Assembly (NCBI GenBank): GCA_037576195.1
Contig: CM075102.1
Span: forward strand, 28,454,745 to 28,518,744
Source: Phytoseiulus persimilis
Taxonomy: Eukaryota > Arthropoda > Arachnida > Mesostigmata > Phytoseiidae
DNA: 64,000 nucleotides
Reading direction: 5' to 3'
In this document: positions 38,631 to 50,165 of the stretch, one piece after another
How the letters are laid out: the number at the start of each line of letters is the position of its first letter
Position numbering within the stretch: the stretch's first letter is position 1
The notes under the pieces: generated by a model
Database searches by the model: none
What the model saw: the letters and a program-made list of their open reading frames with translations, nothing else
Told to the model about the DNA's origin: nothing
Program-made: the position numbers and the translations under genes

Positions 38631-39521
38631 TCAATAGGGAGACGACTCAGTCCTGGTATCTCCGGAAGATGTCGTCGCGACTGCCGATTCTTCCCCTGCC
38701 GGCAACTTTTCCGTCGACATGTCCGAGTCCTCGTCGGGAGAATCGGAGTCGTCGCGTTGTTGCCGTTCTGTCGGCCACAGCGGCTCGGATCCTTTTTTCT
38801 CTCTCTCTCTCTCGCACGGAGCGCAAGTCGCGAGGCCTTTGGCAGACCGGTACCGTCGAGCCGTCTCCTTGTTGAACTCTTCCGCTTTGGAGTATTTGCA
38901 TTCCTCTTGCTCTCGACTCATGGACTTTTTAGTGTTTCCGTTTTTGTGGCTGAGTTGTTCCACTTGCGGCGTCGCTTTCACCGCTTCGGAATGTGTGGGG
39001 TTAACCGCATCATTTGCCCAAAAATGCTTCGCGCATCTCCAGATTTCCCTCTTTTTCGACGCTTTCAAAGCCGACCCTCGGGCCGGCTGCCGGTCGTTGT
39101 CGTTCCCGTCGCTGTCGACGCCCCCCCCCCCCCGTCTGTTCCTCCCCTCCGGCCTCGTCTCGACGAGCAAATTGACCTCGAGGGCCTTTTTCGCTCGATG
39201 CGTATTCTTGTTGTGGATAAAAAGCCTCTCGCGCGGCTGAGAGTTTGGAGCTGCTCTTCTACTCGAACATCCTCGCACGCGCTCGCTCCCCCCTCCCCGC
39301 CCGCCCTCCACATCCGTGGACGGCAGCGATGAATCATCCGCAAGGCCGAACTGTCGGACCTGTTGGATTCGTTGAGAACACGTTGGAGATTGCTTTCCGA
39401 GTTTGAGGTATCCGTTACGCCCGCGTATCCTCCTCGTATCAGACGTGTCGATAGTGTATCGCACTGAGATCTGCGTTGCCGTCGATTGCGTCGAGCTTCC
39501 GCAGGGCCGTTCCTTGGGCAT
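38631..39521 (-). CDS. Uncertain ORF, 296 codons, opposed by an open plus frame
   Basis: A minus-strand frame begins with ATG at 39521 (G at -3) and stops at 38631. The product is hydrophilic, rich in Arg, Ser, Glu and Lys with an acidic Ser/Asp segment near the C terminus, and shows no domain I know. An almost coextensive plus-strand frame of 312 codons (38394-39332, no ATG start) is also open, and both cross a C13 run and a CT microsatellite. Such mirrored openness is common in GC-rich noncoding DNA, so I give this a low probability of being a gene. Confidence 0.15.
   Translation of the reverse strand: MPKERPCGSSTQSTATQISVRYTIDTSDTRRIRGRNGYLKLGKQSPTCSQRIQQVRQFGLADDSSLPSTDVEGGRGGGSERVRGCSSRRAAPNSQPRERLFIHNKNTHRAKKALEVNLLVETRPEGRNRRGGGGVDSDGNDNDRQPARGSALKASKKREIWRCAKHFWANDAVNPTHSEAVKATPQVEQLSHKNGNTKKSMSREQEECKYSKAEEFNKETARRYRSAKGLATCAPCEREREKKGSEPLWPTERQQRDDSDSPDEDSDMSTEKLPAGEESAVATTSSGDTRTESSPY
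38793..38813. repeat. (CT)n dinucleotide repeat
   Basis: About ten CT units following a T run. Confidence 0.85.
39121..39133. repeat. C13 homopolymer
   Basis: Thirteen consecutive C. It lies inside the uncertain antisense frames described above, which makes their continuity sensitive to a single length error. Confidence 0.9.
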
Positions 39522-42500
39522 TTCGGAGCGAGAGAGGACGAATCACAATGAGTGCGGTTCCGCGTGGTTCACGCTCGCTGCTTCCACAGCACATACTCAA
39601 CGGGGCTAACCTCATTTTAAATGGCACCTACGGCCAGCATTATCAGCGGCGACGTTGTTCTCATCGCAAGCACTCTCTTCGCTCGACGGTCCCGTTAACG
39701 ATGAGGTGGTCACCGCTGATGAGCCTGTCGGTCATTGCTACGATTTAATTACACAGCAACCAACATTACGATGTTGGCACGATGATGACGGAAGGGACAA
39801 CATCTCGCAGGCGAGCCAAGATCGACGACACACTTAGGCGGGATAGATGGTTAGATAGATAGCTGGTGGTGGTAGGGACCAGTGTGTCAATCAGTCAGCG
39901 TGTCGATCCGCCTGTCCGTTCGACAGAACGTGTCCCGTTATCTCCTCCGAGTCCGTGGGAATGATTTCCCACGACATCGGTACTGCGCAAGTCGAGGGAG
40001 CGGAGTTCGCACTCCGATCATTCGCCAAGAAGACCCTTGGAACGTGGTTTGGAGCCCCCGGATTTCGTTCCGAAAGAACGGGTCTGATCCCCGCCGGATT
40101 CGCGGCTTCCGGGACTGCCCTCCCGTTTTCAGGCTGAGAGAGACAGCGGAGTGATCCTCCCGAACAGCTCGAGATCGTTGTTGACGAAATGGGTCAGTTA
40201 TGGACAGATCCTCACCGCCCGCCGTCCGGCTGCCGTTCCGCCCACGGGGAGTGAGGCCCGATGATGATGAAGTGTCATCGGTCAGATTTTTCATCACAGA
40301 CGACGTGACGATGGACGAGTTGAGCGATGTTGATACAAACTCGGCAGCAGGGTTTCGCGGATGGATCCGTTGAGTCTGTGATGAAGCTGTTCTCATTATT
40401 GCCCGCTCCGCTCACTGCCACAAGTCTAGAGGGCGCAGGACGACGACTATGACGAATTCCTGATGCAGGCCCCGGCATGTTGATTGAATGTTCCTGCGCT
40501 TTTTTCATTATTTCTGCCGCTCTTTAGCCACGGCTCAGCCCCAGCTCGAGGGCACGGCAACCTCTTTTTCGACCCGGTCCGGCGCGACAAAGCTGCACGT
40601 GGTGTCAGACCACTGTCGGCATGAAAGTGTGAACGCGACAAGGAAGTCCGACAATTACGCACCGAACCAGCGCCATGATGACTGGAACTGAATCGCAGCG
40701 GTCACTTTCGCGGCCGATGCTCAACGAGACAGTCACACTCTGCGGCTCACTACGCTCGACCTGATACTCGACCCTGGGAACAGAGTCAATCAAATTGTAA
40801 TTACAACGCCTGGTCACCAGAGACATTTTTGGGGACGACTTCGGTGTGGCGCCAGGAATGATGCAGAGCTTCGCCCACACTCGCCGAGCACAGACAACTA
40901 GCCCAAGGGACGAAGCAAATAGGCGGGCAGAGATCTGCCTCTGGAGTCCGATTCGGTGTCGGTCCGACGTTGCTCGGTTGTCGAAGGGCAGGCAGGCCGA
41001 CCAGTTCAGGTCGCTGAGTAACACACTCTCCGTGGTCGCTGACGATTTTCCGACACAGGGGCCACCACCAACCACGCGTCGTATATCGTCCCAAAACGGA
41101 AAAATCATTTCCACTTATCTATATAATCGATTCGATTTTCATTCCAGGAAATTAGATTCTTCGCTGTAGTCTGGAATTCGACCTCAACAGCGATTTGCAT
41201 AAGAAATCATCGCGACCGAGAAAACCGAGCATGATCGAGTTAAAGTGCACAGCGGAAATCGCTTCTCGCGGCATCACCAGAGACCATGATGGCTAGCAAC
41301 GTACACCCATGAGACCCGATTGTAGACCCAAGGTGAGTAGAGCTCGAGCGACTCGAAAACGTTTCAGGAAATCAGCCCATTCGACAAACGGGACTCGTGG
41401 AAGTTCCCATTCCTGAGGGTCGCCAGTCCCTCCTTCTGCTTCAGTTTCCCTATCGGATGGATCGCCGGGATCTCACGTTGTGTGAACCGGATGTATCATC
41501 AAAATACAACTAAGCTCGACGGGCGTTATCTCAACGGAAGAGATGGATGATCATCCCGAGCGAGGACTCATTGATTTAGATGGCCGAGAGCTCTCGAGGC
41601 GAGATTCCCGGAAAATGATCAGGTTGTGATATGATCAGTTGGATGTCCCGACGATGGCGAGGGCTTCGAGAGAGCAGATGCCGTCAAAGAAGACGTCTGA
41701 CGATTGTTATCGTCGGACTTCGCGTCTGCGACGAAAAAACGGCTGGCAACAAAGCACGAACATGAGGAGAGGGAGTCGCAACGAAAGGACATTGATCTAA
41801 TCCCGATCGAGGGAACATCTGGAGAAGCAAGCGGACAAGCGAACCGACGTACGGAACAGCCAATGGATAGCTTACCAAGCAAACAGCAGAGCAGACCAAC
41901 CGAGCTTGCCCGGGCGGTCTGTCCGTAGCCGGCGACCAGGGGTTCGATTGATTCCGATTGGAAGCGTATATATATTTCTTATACGGCTTTAAGGTGTTTG
42001 CTCTAAAAAGCGTCGTCTTGCGCACCCGCGGGATTTAGACTGAAAACGAAGAAGAGAAAGAAGTTGTCCGATCGATCGTGAGGCTTCAAAACCGGTAGAC
42101 AGACGACCGAACCGTAACGACCACGTAGAGAATTTCCTCCATCTCGTCCGCTCGATCGTGAGCTTCCGAGCCCTGACGAAAACATCGTGTGTTCCGATGA
42201 GGTGAGAAATGCGACCGATGAGGGGAAGTTTGCCTCCGCGCGCGCTAGAGCTCGTTCACGGAAGAGGGCAAATACCCACGAGGCATGACTATTGTAGAGC
42301 ACAAAGTTCTACCGTTCGTGTTGTCTCAACTAGTTGGCTTCACGAGGTTGCCAGAACGAGTGAGTGAAGTCCATTTTCGGGATCGCACAAGTCCCTGGTT
42401 CTCTCCGAGCGCTGCGCAGATGGACCGCGCCATCACTGCCGGCTCGGTTCGCTGCGAAGGAGCGAGTCGATCTATTGAAACGCACCGTTGGGAATCTCCG

Positions 42501-45464
42501 CGGCGTATTTCTCTCCCGCTCTCCGCAAAGTTCACCTCTTAATCTTTTTTCCCGGCGGCTTAAAAACTTTCCGAGGCGCCCGTTGGTCGTAATTTGTATC
42601 GTCGTCATATTTGGCCTGGCTGCGCCCCTTGCTCTCACAAAAACGACGTTCGGCGGGCAGGCAGTCGGGCGGTCCGTCAGGCCGACCGCTCCAGGATTTC
42701 GCCAGAAGCGTGAAGAACGAGAAGGGAGCTGCTTTTGGAGATAGTTTTGTCGTTTTTTGCTCCGTCACGCTTCAAACTCCGAATGGTTAGGATGTTGAGT
42801 TGTTGCGCGGCGAGTTGTTTGAAACGCGCGTTTGTTCGTCGGTCACCGGCCTTCAATAACGCCCAGTAGAGCCCTAAAGAAGAAGATTTACGAATCAAAA
42901 GAACTTCAAACGGCTTTCCTGTTCGCTCGCCTGGTTATCGTGCGCCTGCGAACGGGTCGGCCGGCCGGCCAACCAGTCACTCAAACTAGTGGAGCAACTT
43001 GTCTGTCTGGCTCCTCTGCTCGACGAGATAACCACCGCGCTCAGCGGGCGCGCTTTTGCGTGTTGGCAGCTTCCCGGCGTCAACTTCCTCCCCCTCCCTC
43101 GGAACTCGCTCCCCGTCCCGGTTTGCCTCCGGGCTCTCTGGCCACGATGTTGAGCTCTCTTGACGCTCCCAGCGTTTCCCATGTCAGGGACTCCTCCCCA
43201 CCAACTTGACCTTGGCCAGGTTCCATTCGCGACTCCTTTGAACGTTCTTCCGACCATCATCTGAACGCCGGCATGGCTGAATATCTCCACCGCCGGCCCC
43301 ATCCCCCCGTCTCAAAGTTTACCCCGTGAAGCCTCGCATTGGCGAGAGAATCAAGGGCTTCCAGTTGTCGCGAACGTGGTGAGCGCAGAAGGCACCGAAA
43401 CGAGGTCTGGCTGGAAGAGTTTGAGTGTGAGCGCGTTCCCGTGTCGCTATCGACTTCTGCCTGACGCGAGCTTTCGGTGTGTTTTCCCCCTCTCCCCCCA
43501 AGTTAATACAATTAGATCGGCTTCTCTGCTCCGGCCGCTGCCCTGGTTGTTTTCTCTTACGGACCGTCAGCAGGAGCCCGTATGAGCGATCCCAACGCAA
43601 CCAGCCGCCCGTTTTCGGCTCTTTTCTCCTTGTCCGGAGCCAGCAGCGAACCGGTTGGCCAGCCCTTACCCAACGGTTCCCGTTTGTTGCTGCATGGAAA
43701 CGAGGATGGGGAGAACTTCCGACGATATCTGCTCCCGCACTCACACGTGGCGTCTGCATCCACGGCTGTTCGCTGGAACGCGCCGCTGTCGGATTTGTTG
43801 CCGACGGTGGCGCGCTCTCAACAGCTGCAGTAGGATCCCGCCGGGCGCGGTTCGAGATCGCCCGGCTGACTGACTCTGTTGCCGCTCTCTTGCGTGATCA
43901 CGCTGCTGGCTGGGGAAAGTCGGGCTCGTTGGGCGGCGAGCCGATGTTTTTAGAGTCGCCGTCATCGTTGTTGCTGTTGCATTCTCCAGCCAGCTAGTCA
44001 TCCGAGCGAGCGAGCGAGTCGCCGGAGAAGAACGAATGCAAGCAAGGGGTTCACTCTCGCCGAATTCTCTTCGTTCCGCTTTCGTCGCCGTTCATGATCA
44101 TTTTAGTTCGCTCTAGTAATTCTTAGCTCGTTCGAGCAGAAACTGAAACCATTTTAACACTGTTAATCTGCTCATTAAAAGACTCTCTCGTCCTGGATGT
44201 CCGTCCGTGCGTCTGGCTGCGTCTCCCTCGCTCCGTACGTCGCTGCCGTTGTCGTCGGCGGCGGCGGCGGAAGCGCTCACCCAGCCGGCGTGGCTGAGCC
44301 GCCAGCAGGAAACAGGAGAAATCCTTCTTCGTCGAGGCTTCCACCTCTTCTTTCGTGCATTTGGCGGAGCGGCTCTTCCTCCACCGATGCCCCGCTGGGT
44401 GGTGACCTCGTCGCGATACGAGGAGATCGCGCCAACACGAAACCGCCTCCGAAAGATTTCTGCCGTCTAAAGGTTGGAAGAAGGGGGGATTCCGTATGAA
44501 GCTTCGCTCGCCCCCGCGATCGATCGACGCGCTCATCATCGACTCCGAAGATCCGATGACTTGATGAAGGCGATTTCTTCCATTCAGAACTGGATTGAAT
44601 GACCCGTCGACAATTCGTTAGCATGTTTGCTCATATTTCGTGTTCTCCGTGGGAATTGGCAGAACATTGAAACACCCAGCACTGAGGAGCCCACCTCAAA
44701 GACTAACTAACTGCTGGGTCGACGACTGTTTCTCCGTTCGCGCTCATGGATCCGCTGACATGGGCAACCTTGGCTCGCTCCGGACTCGCTGACAGGATCT
44801 TGACGGGGACGGCTTGCTGCTGGCTGTCGGCTACGGGGCACGGAGTTCGATCGGATTCCGATTCGATTTCCGATGAGGCGACAGACACTACGTGCTTGGA
44901 CCCCGTCTCACTATCTTTCCGTTGTTTCCGCGTAGTACCGTTTCAGCTTCGATCTCGCGTCCGGTTCGGCTGTCCATCGAGCGGGAAGAGATCACACAGC
45001 TCTAACGGAGCAATTTCGCACCTGGAATGTTTTCTACAGCCTGGAAGCCGAGCACGGGAACACATGTGTGTGGGCCAACAGTCGATACGAATCCCGTCCC
45101 CAAACGGAACCGATTTGAACCTCCTCTTCTGCATACCATGCTTCGCATGATTCGCGTGGCGTGGGGCTTGCGGCCGCTTCCCGTCAACCATACCCAGAGC
45201 GCTCCGATCCGGATTGGATGCCCTGATTCGGGTGATTTTCCGGGATTTTCCAATCGCAGCATCAACACAAAGTTATTAACTGTTGCACTGCAAGCTGGAG
45301 AAACATACTCTACATTTGACGTCCGAACAGTTTCTTTCTTCTTTTTTTTTTTGGCAAATGGGCGCGGTCTGAGCATCGACATACAGACGCAGAGCGCTGA
45401 CGCGACAGGAGCAACAAATATCAATAAAACCAGAGGGTAAAAATATGAGACAGAGAACGGGGGC

Positions 45465-45476
45465 GGGGGGGGGGGG
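45465..45476. repeat. G12 homopolymer
   Basis: Twelve consecutive G after a GGGGGC stretch. A T10 run lies about 125 bp upstream at 45342. Confidence 0.85.
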
Positions 45477-46229
45477 CCTACGCTGATTCAATGCAATGAA
45501 CAGCTTCGAGCAAGTCATCCGGAACGAAAAGAGTTATCTTTACCATGCACAAACCGACATGACCGGTTGTTGAAGACTCGGTGGTTCCTTATCGGGCTCC
45601 ACATTCACGCCATTAGAACTCGTAAAGAGAGGCAGTGGGCGAGCGCGCAAACGAGCGAAGGGGCGAGCGAGTTTGAGAGAACAACCAGTTCCAACCGAAC
45701 TCGCCCGCTGCTGGGAACTACGCGAAGGGAAGATGAGAAGGGACAAGCCGGGGGAGTAGAGCTGCCCACACTCGGCGCCGCGGTCCCCGGAGACACTTTT
45801 TAAAATTGGCAAAATAGCGAATCGCATCTGTGGGGTTCCCTCGAGCCGAGCAAACGCTTCCACTCTCGCTCGCAATCCATGGAAAAATCACCATCATCAT
45901 CAGCAACGGCACTCGTAGCCGCACCCCTTCTATTTGCCGTAGTCGCTCACTCTACTTTTTGGTAATGCGTTCTCGAAGCGTAGTCCCTTGAACTGATAGC
46001 CAGTCCCAACCACGGCGTGTGAGCTCGAGCGCTCTTCGCTCGAGATGCTTCTCGCGCTCGCTGCCATCTGATGTTCCGAATCATTCGTGAATTGCTTAGC
46101 ACTCTGTTTTACGCGAATTTCGAAACAGTTCCAAAAGGGAGTGCTTCAAAGCTTCCTCCTCATATACTGATCGTCACAGAGGAGAGAAGGATGGGCCCGG
46201 GTTGAACCATTTAGCTCCATTGGATTTAA

Positions 46230-46235
46230 TTTATT
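46230..46235 (-). terminator. Candidate polyadenylation signal of the Spartan gene
   Basis: AATAAA on the minus strand, about 350 bp after the Spartan stop codon. It is the first such hexamer I see downstream and would give a 3' UTR of about 0.35 kb. Confidence 0.5.
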
Positions 46236-46581
46236 TCGTTTTTACAATGGAATCACGGTTTTCATCACAGCATCGTGCTTGTCATATACAGTACTGAGGT
46301 GATGGAAGGATCGAACGATGAGGAAGTTTTGTTTTGATCTACACACTTCCCGATTGCTCACTCGATCATACCACCAATTCGACCACCTTTCGTTTGCATT
46401 CCACATAAAAGTTCCAGGATCCCCTGTCTGGTTCCAGAATGAACAGCCAACTTCGCAGCCATCGCCATGACCGGTTTCGTGGGGCTCTGCGAAGAACGAG
46501 CGCACACCCGACCCGAGCAATCTCCGATGTGGTAGCTGATTTCGGATTTAAGAACTTCTAGGGCTCCTGGGGAACAAACAC

Positions 46582-48885
46582 TCATGCATCGTTGTCTGAG
46601 ATAACAATGGCTTCCTGAAAGTTGAAATCTTGCCGCGATGTGGAAGCTCCGCTCCCCGGTTCGCGTTTGACCACCTTCGGCACCCGTTGCGACGTCGAAG
46701 CCTCGTCCTTAAATTTGCGTTTAAGCCAGCTCTTGTCTTCTTTTTCTTCCTTGATTTCGATTTTTATCGGTGTCTTCTCTCCTTTCCGCTCCGCAGGAGC
46801 GAAACTGGTCCGAGCGGGGGCAACTGGCGCTTCATCCTCGTCATCGCTGAACAAATTGAGCAGTTGCGTAACCATCTTTTTCCGTTGAGGAGCGGGTCCG
46901 GTGGTGGTTCTTGAGACAGTACCTAAAAGTGATGACACCGGTAAACCATTTAGATTTTGAGTCCAGCCGGACTGCTGCCGAGTTGCGGATCCTCCCAAGA
47001 CGTAGCCGGCACCCCGGAAGGCTGTAAAACCGAGACCAGGGCTCCCCGTTCGCGCAGATGATGGGAGAGCGCGATCCCTCGTGCTTGGCTGTGAAGTTGG
47101 GAGCACGTGATTTTTTCGCAGCATTCCCCCGACAGTGAAGACTCGAGATCCGGAGCGAGCCCCGCCGCGAGTTTTCGGCAACTGAGCGACAGCTGCTCGA
47201 CGTGGTGGACTATATGGACCACCTGAACTCCCACTTCCTGAGGCGGGAGCAGACGCCGGAGTCCGTCGACCCCTTTGCCTCGGAGAGCGCGGGGAAACCC
47301 TTCCACGAGGTTGTCGCGCTGCGCCATCTCCCGAAACCGAACCGACTGTGGTCGAGGACGAACCCGGTTGTTTGGCAATGGCCGGATTCCCCAGGCCAGG
47401 AGTGGTCTGACCTGCGGACGATTGGTTGCCCGGGCGGCCTAGTTTCGTGTCGTCAGTTTCGGTTTTAGTCTCTGCAACGCCGACTCCGGTTCGCGACGGG
47501 CCAGGCTGTGACAGGGATGAAGAGCCACCGTCGGTTTTGAAAAACTTTCGCAGAGGAGAAGGGGCTCTAGTCTTGGTCGTCTCATTCCGTGTTTTTTCAG
47601 ATTTGGGCTCTTTGACTTGCTTTTCCGGGCCGCTCACCTTGATGTACTCGCCGCCGCAAGTTCTCTGGTGGTCCGCCCACCAGAAGTCGCTTTTCCCTGG
47701 AGCCCTGTTCATGGATCGCTTCACCCAACCGAAATATGGAGGTCTTAGCTTGCACGGCCCGTTGCACCTCCAATGATGGACCTTGAATTGGCGCACTTCG
47801 TTGTGGAAGGAATGGAATACAGTTATTTTTGTTCCGGCTTCCTTGTTGATGCGGTACATATGCTTGTGGAATTCTGGCCCGTGTCCGTCTCGATCCCGGT
47901 TGTTGTTCGTTAGGAACAAGAAGGCATGAATCATCTCATGGAGGAGCGTCTCAACGAGATCCGACCGCGGTCGCAAGGATAGCAGTGGTTTCGATAACCG
48001 GATAGAGCAGAATCGGGATCTTGGTTGGAAACAGCACAAGCCAGCACAAAGGGTCATCCTCGGACTCCATCGCACTTCACAGCTCTTGAGGTGTCCCGCG
48101 AAAAATCGATTGTCGAAGGCTAAGAACAAGGCATGGACGTCAGGTGTGGGGTCGATCTGCTCCCAGACAGGGTCAACTAATGAGAGGTGTTCGTGCTTGA
48201 CACTGAGCATCTGGTACTTGTTGTCGTTCGATGTTGACGGGAGGTTAATTTTGAAGTTTTCCACATCTGGCGGAGTTTTCGATTTGACAGCTTCTATCTT
48301 GGGGAACTCTGCGTACTCGGCTTCCTCTTCTCGCTGGAGCTTCTCGGCCAGCAATCTGTCTTCCTCCAAATCATGCGCCATTGACTGGTTCGAGACCTCG
48401 AGCAACCTGAGTTCCTCTTTTTGGAGCTCCTCAGCTAACTGCCTGTCGAGTTCTTCTTGAGAGGCCTGCAAGAGATCAAGAGGTCTCTCAGTGCCAGTTG
48501 GAGAACTCAGAGTTGTTGATTCCGCGACTCTCGAGAAAGTGAAATCTGGAGAAGTGGCATGCAGCTCTTCCTCTCCGTGAGGTCGGGCAAAGACGATAAT
48601 ATTAACTGACTCAATACATTGGCAGAATTTCCACAATAATCTCTTCTCCTGGCTGAGTCGAGCTATCGAGCGTCGATCTCGGCGCGAAAGCTCGATTTTG
48701 AAAAATAAGGAGCCGGAATCAGACAATATACGCGCGCGCCCTTTGGTCACGGCAAGCAGCAGCTCTCCCGGCAGACAGCTGCCAACTGAAAATGTTCGAG
48801 GGCCCGAGGCCAAGCCGAACGCACGGCGGATAGAGGGCGCCCCAATCAGGACGAGCTCCTCCCACTCACCATTCCGGACCTTCAC
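46582..48885 (-). CDS. SPRTN: Spartan/SPRTN-type DNA-dependent metalloprotease
   Basis: Spartan degrades proteins crosslinked to DNA during replication. The SprT domain is unmistakable (residue numbers from the open-frame start): the DPTPD entry motif at 245-249, zinc-binding HEMIH at 316-320 with catalytic Glu317, the third ligand His335 in GHGPEF, then a zinc ribbon with Cys374, Cys378, His406 and Cys410. The tail is long and disordered. It keeps a p97-binding SHP box, FRGAGYVLGG (623-632), and a degenerate PIP-like SPLRKFF (443-449). I see no C-terminal UBZ finger. Instead there are three SUMO-acceptor-like sites (IKIE 707, IKEE 711, VKRE 739) and a SUMO-interacting-like IVISDND at 760-766. 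Two tandem MIU-like helices lie at about 147-160 and 176-189. The start is open: the frame begins at a GTG after an in-frame stop, and the first ATG is residue 169 (48381), close to where human SPRTN begins. Residues 1-146 read like protein but would need an upstream ATG exon. No introns are needed within the frame. Confidence 0.9.
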   Translation of the reverse strand: MKVRNGEWEELVLIGAPSIRRAFGLASGPRTFSVGSCLPGELLLAVTKGRARILSDSGSLFFKIELSRRDRRSIARLSQEKRLLWKFCQCIESVNIIVFARPHGEEELHATSPDFTFSRVAESTTLSSPTGTERPLDLLQASQEELDRQLAEELQKEELRLLEVSNQSMAHDLEEDRLLAEKLQREEEAEYAEFPKIEAVKSKTPPDVENFKINLPSTSNDNKYQMLSVKHEHLSLVDPVWEQIDPTPDVHALFLAFDNRFFAGHLKSCEVRWSPRMTLCAGLCCFQPRSRFCSIRLSKPLLSLRPRSDLVETLLHEMIHAFLFLTNNNRDRDGHGPEFHKHMYRINKEAGTKITVFHSFHNEVRQFKVHHWRCNGPCKLRPPYFGWVKRSMNRAPGKSDFWWADHQRTCGGEYIKVSGPEKQVKEPKSEKTRNETTKTRAPSPLRKFFKTDGGSSSLSQPGPSRTGVGVAETKTETDDTKLGRPGNQSSAGQTTPGLGNPAIAKQPGSSSTTVGSVSGDGAARQPRGRVSPRSPRQRGRRTPASAPASGSGSSGGPYSPPRRAAVAQLPKTRGGARSGSRVFTVGGMLRKNHVLPTSQPSTRDRALPSSARTGSPGLGFTAFRGAGYVLGGSATRQQSGWTQNLNGLPVSSLLGTVSRTTTGPAPQRKKMVTQLLNLFSDDEDEAPVAPARTSFAPAERKGEKTPIKIEIKEEKEDKSWLKRKFKDEASTSQRVPKVVKREPGSGASTSRQDFNFQEAIVISDNDA

Positions 48886-50165
48886 AGTGGATTCGGCACT
48901 CTGAGTCTACACGATTCGGAGAATCGGTGCTTTATTCCGGAGCAGAGGCAGCCTTGATACACGGGCCACACTCGAGCCGTTCCAAAAACAAACAACGAAC
49001 AGCTGACAGTTTCGAATTTTGGCGCCAAACCGAATTTTCCGTGAGAGCCCCAAGTACCCACAGACAAGTGACTGGAAATTGAAGACAAATATCGAATGGC
49101 GACTTGTTCTTCTGAATCTCGTACACTGACTCACAAAAATGTCCCCGCCCAGATCAGGAAGTGATGAGTGAAACCGGGCTGAGCTCACGCCAACGTCCCG
49201 AGCGCGAAGCGACCTCTCAGAGCCATGCTGCGCGCCGGGGCAGACATCTCTTTAATGAAGGGCTGAGGAACCGCAGTAAAAAAAGCTCCAAGGGTTAAAC
49301 GTCGCATGGGAATCGTGGAACATTTCAGGGCGGGCGACATTCTTGTTAGGTAGATTAGCTAAGTACTGAATGGTTGACGGGGAGAAAATCACGTCCTCGC
49401 ATATGTTTCCTGAACGCGACTCGCCTTAAGATTAGCTCGACAGTCACATTGCCTAGACTCGAGGAGGGCTAGTCCGCTCGATGAGGGAGCTTGTATCGGG
49501 GCTGAAGAGTTATAGGAGCCTCGTCTCAGCTGGGAGCTTTCCTGGAAACCGAACCTGCTCGCGGGCCCTACTCAATGTTGAAATGGACTCGGGAAGGACA
49601 CGCGCGGGGCTGTGCGAACAACAAGCTACCGTTCGAAAAGAACATTCATTGCTGACGGCCAAGTGCCATGCAGTCTTGCCCGGGTAGGCTGCTAAACTCA
49701 CGCGCCTGTTCGATTGGCTCGCTTACTTGCGAGCAACTAATGGCGCTATTTGTCGTACACTGTCCTCGCCAGAGGCCCTGAACCTCTTCTTCGTTCGGAG
49801 GTTGCGAAGAACCTGAGCGGCAACCGTCAGACCACAGAGCACGCGGCAGTGCTTCCGTAAGAGATGGCCCTTCGAAAGATAAACTTTTTTTTCGCGCACG
49901 GCCTGTTCTCAGCAATTAGCGTAATGAGCTGTTCGAACATTCAGCAGAATCGGGAACTTACCCGTGATTCAGTTCACTCCACGTCATTACCTCAGCTGGA
50001 AGAAAGAAGAAGGCTGCATGACTTCTCCAACTCCTACAGGTCTTCTGAGTCGCTGCTCCCAGCAGAATGACTGAGACTCATCCCTGAGACTCCATCAATC
50101 AATATCCTACCATCGCGGAATGAACAGAAAACTTGCTGACATAGTTTCTTCTCTTATCTTTGCAG
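48886..50165. other. Region between divergent Spartan and MYT1-like genes
   Basis: About 1.3 kb separates the Spartan frame from the first recognisable exon of the MYT1-like gene. It must contain or adjoin the Spartan promoter. A consensus donor, GTAAGA, at 49857 could end a 5' untranslated exon of the MYT1-like gene, which would pair with the acceptor before 50166. On the minus strand a weak acceptor just above 48891 could join an upstream Spartan exon. I see no TATA box that I would defend. Confidence 0.4.

Larger units (their letters stand above)
18730..46228. other. Gene-poor, repeat-rich region between BtpA gene and Spartan gene
   Basis: About 27 kb with no gene I can support. It holds many GAGC, GGTC, CGT and GA microsatellites, G/C homopolymers, and two ATG-plus-donor segments (20176-20274 and about 41309-41331) that could be first exons. 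A pair of antisense open frames near 39 kb is listed separately. The region may be intergenic or, if the MYT1-like gene has distant 5' exons, largely intronic. Confidence 0.5.
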
